From RYN-433 sp036558265 (lineage in GTDB: Bacteria; Planctomycetota; Phycisphaerae; Tepidisphaerales; Tepidisphaeraceae), in NCBI GenBank assembly GCA_036558265.1, contig DATBFY010000707.1, positions 1 through 6,967 on the forward strand: a stretch of 6,967 bases of DNA. Direction: 5' to 3'. Each line of letters starts with the position of its first letter. The first letter of the stretch is position 1. The translations under genes were made by a program, and so were the position numbers. Below are positions 6,602-6,967 of the stretch, piece after piece. The notes beneath the pieces are model-generated. The model worked only from the letters and a program-made list of their open reading frames with translations. It was not told the DNA's origin and searched no databases.

Positions 6602-6620
6602 CACGGGCGGCTCGCCCGTG
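6602..6620. repeat. Intergenic palindrome CACGGGCG/CGCCCGTG
   Basis: Perfect 8-bp arms CACGGGCG (6602-6609) and CGCCCGTG (6613-6620) flank a 3-nt loop in the 44-bp gap between the Pro-rich gene and the propeller gene. It ends about 17 bp upstream of the propeller start codon. There is no T run, so terminator function is not supported. Its sequence differs from the two palindromes near 3880-3930, suggesting a second family of small dispersed repeats. Confidence 0.6.
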
Positions 6621-6629
6621 GTTCGCCCC

Positions 6630-6967
6630 TCATTTGGCCGGTTCTTGATCCGCAGCCCCACCCGCCGGCGCTTCAGGTTTAGGCCCCTTGGGTTTGTCTT
6701 CGATCTTGGGCGTCGCGGGCGCAGGGTTGGGGCCGACCGGCGTTGACGGCTTGACCTCATGCCGGGGCGGCTTACCCCCGGCCCCCTCCACCTTCGATTC
6801 CTTCGCGACCGTGATCGCAAAATTAGCCGAACCATCCATCACGACATCCGTTCCAACAATCTTCACTGTCGAGCTCACAAATGGCGTCGTGTTGGAGAGG
6901 CCCGCCCCCAGGAAGACCTGGCGGCGCGAGGAGGGGAGTTTGGGCATCGCCGTGCGCCCGATCGCCA
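6630..6967 (-). CDS. Unrecognised Pro/Lys-rich protein, probably the 3' end of a gene running off the window
   Basis: I do not recognise this protein. The frame is open to the right edge of the window. The first ATG inside it, at 6947, would give 105 residues but has no Shine-Dalgarno, so the true start is probably outside. Counting from that Met, residues 1-50 look folded, with possible strands STVKIVGTDVVMDG (26-39) and ANFAITVAKE (41-50). Residues 52-105 form a low-complexity tail dominated by Pro, Lys, Ala and Gly. The tail resembles in composition the insert of the next gene's propeller protein, so both may be envelope proteins with disordered linkers. The segment SSRRQVFLGAGLS (6-18) looks somewhat like a twin-arginine signal, but the following stretch is too polar for a convincing one. 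It lies 44 bp upstream of the propeller gene on the same strand, so co-transcription is likely. Confidence 0.55.
   Translation of the reverse strand, partial: AIGRTAMPKLPSSRRQVFLGAGLSNTTPFVSSTVKIVGTDVVMDGSANFAITVAKESKVEGAGGKPPRHEVKPSTPVGPNPAPATPKIEDKPKGPKPEAPAGGAADQEPAK

Noticed and set aside
6586..6633. Sixteen extra N-terminal codons for the propeller protein
   Set aside because: They would encode the palindrome at 6602-6620 and push the signal peptide inside the protein. The ATG at 6585 has a well-placed GGAG.
5476..6648. A 390-codon open frame on the plus strand opposite the propeller gene
   Set aside because: Its composition is that of an antisense shadow and it overlaps a gene with a signal peptide and clear blade repeats on the other strand.
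6894..6932. Twin-arginine signal peptide (SRRQVFLGAG)
   Set aside because: The following residues are polar (SNTTPFVSST), there is no clear cleavage site, and the start codon is uncertain.

Overview
This is a GC-rich, densely packed stretch of bacterial chromosome. It most likely comes from a Planctomycetota genome, possibly of the Phycisphaerae. That placement is an inference from the unusual N-terminus of ribosomal protein L34 (MHYPHKKS...), the secreted beta-propeller/Ig-type protein with a long Pro-rich insert, and the palindromic repeats between genes. No marker in the window settles it. There are no tRNA or rRNA genes, CRISPR arrays, transposases or phage genes.

Layout: one plus-strand gene at the left edge (40-960) encodes a DapA/NanA-superfamily class I aldolase. 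It converges, with 6 bp between stop codons, on a run of minus-strand genes that fills the rest of the window. In transcription order (right to left) these are: the 3' end of an unrecognised Pro/Lys-rich gene (6630-6967); a secreted beta-propeller protein with C-terminal beta-sandwich/Ig-like domains (4141-6585); a short rpmH gene for ribosomal protein L34 (3965-4099); a 122-bp gap holding two hairpins with related loops; a membrane sensor histidine kinase (1782-3842); a STAS-domain protein of the SpoIIAA/RsbV type (1345-1716); and a small protein carrying the ferroxidase residues of the encapsulated-ferritin (EncFtn) family (967-1281).

How the genes may work together: the kinase, STAS protein and EncFtn-like protein lie in one direction with gaps of 65 and 63 bp and no clear intrinsic terminator between them, so they may be co-transcribed. 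Together they could form a module linking sensing, partner switching and iron storage or oxidation. The kinase has no response regulator beside it, the STAS protein has no RsbW-type kinase, and the ferritin has neither an encapsulin shell gene nor a recognisable encapsulin-targeting tail here. The combination is the most interesting part of the window, but a shared function is inferred from gene order only. The propeller protein and the gene upstream of it look like envelope proteins. rpmH sits 41 bp behind the propeller gene rather than in its usual place beside rnpA.
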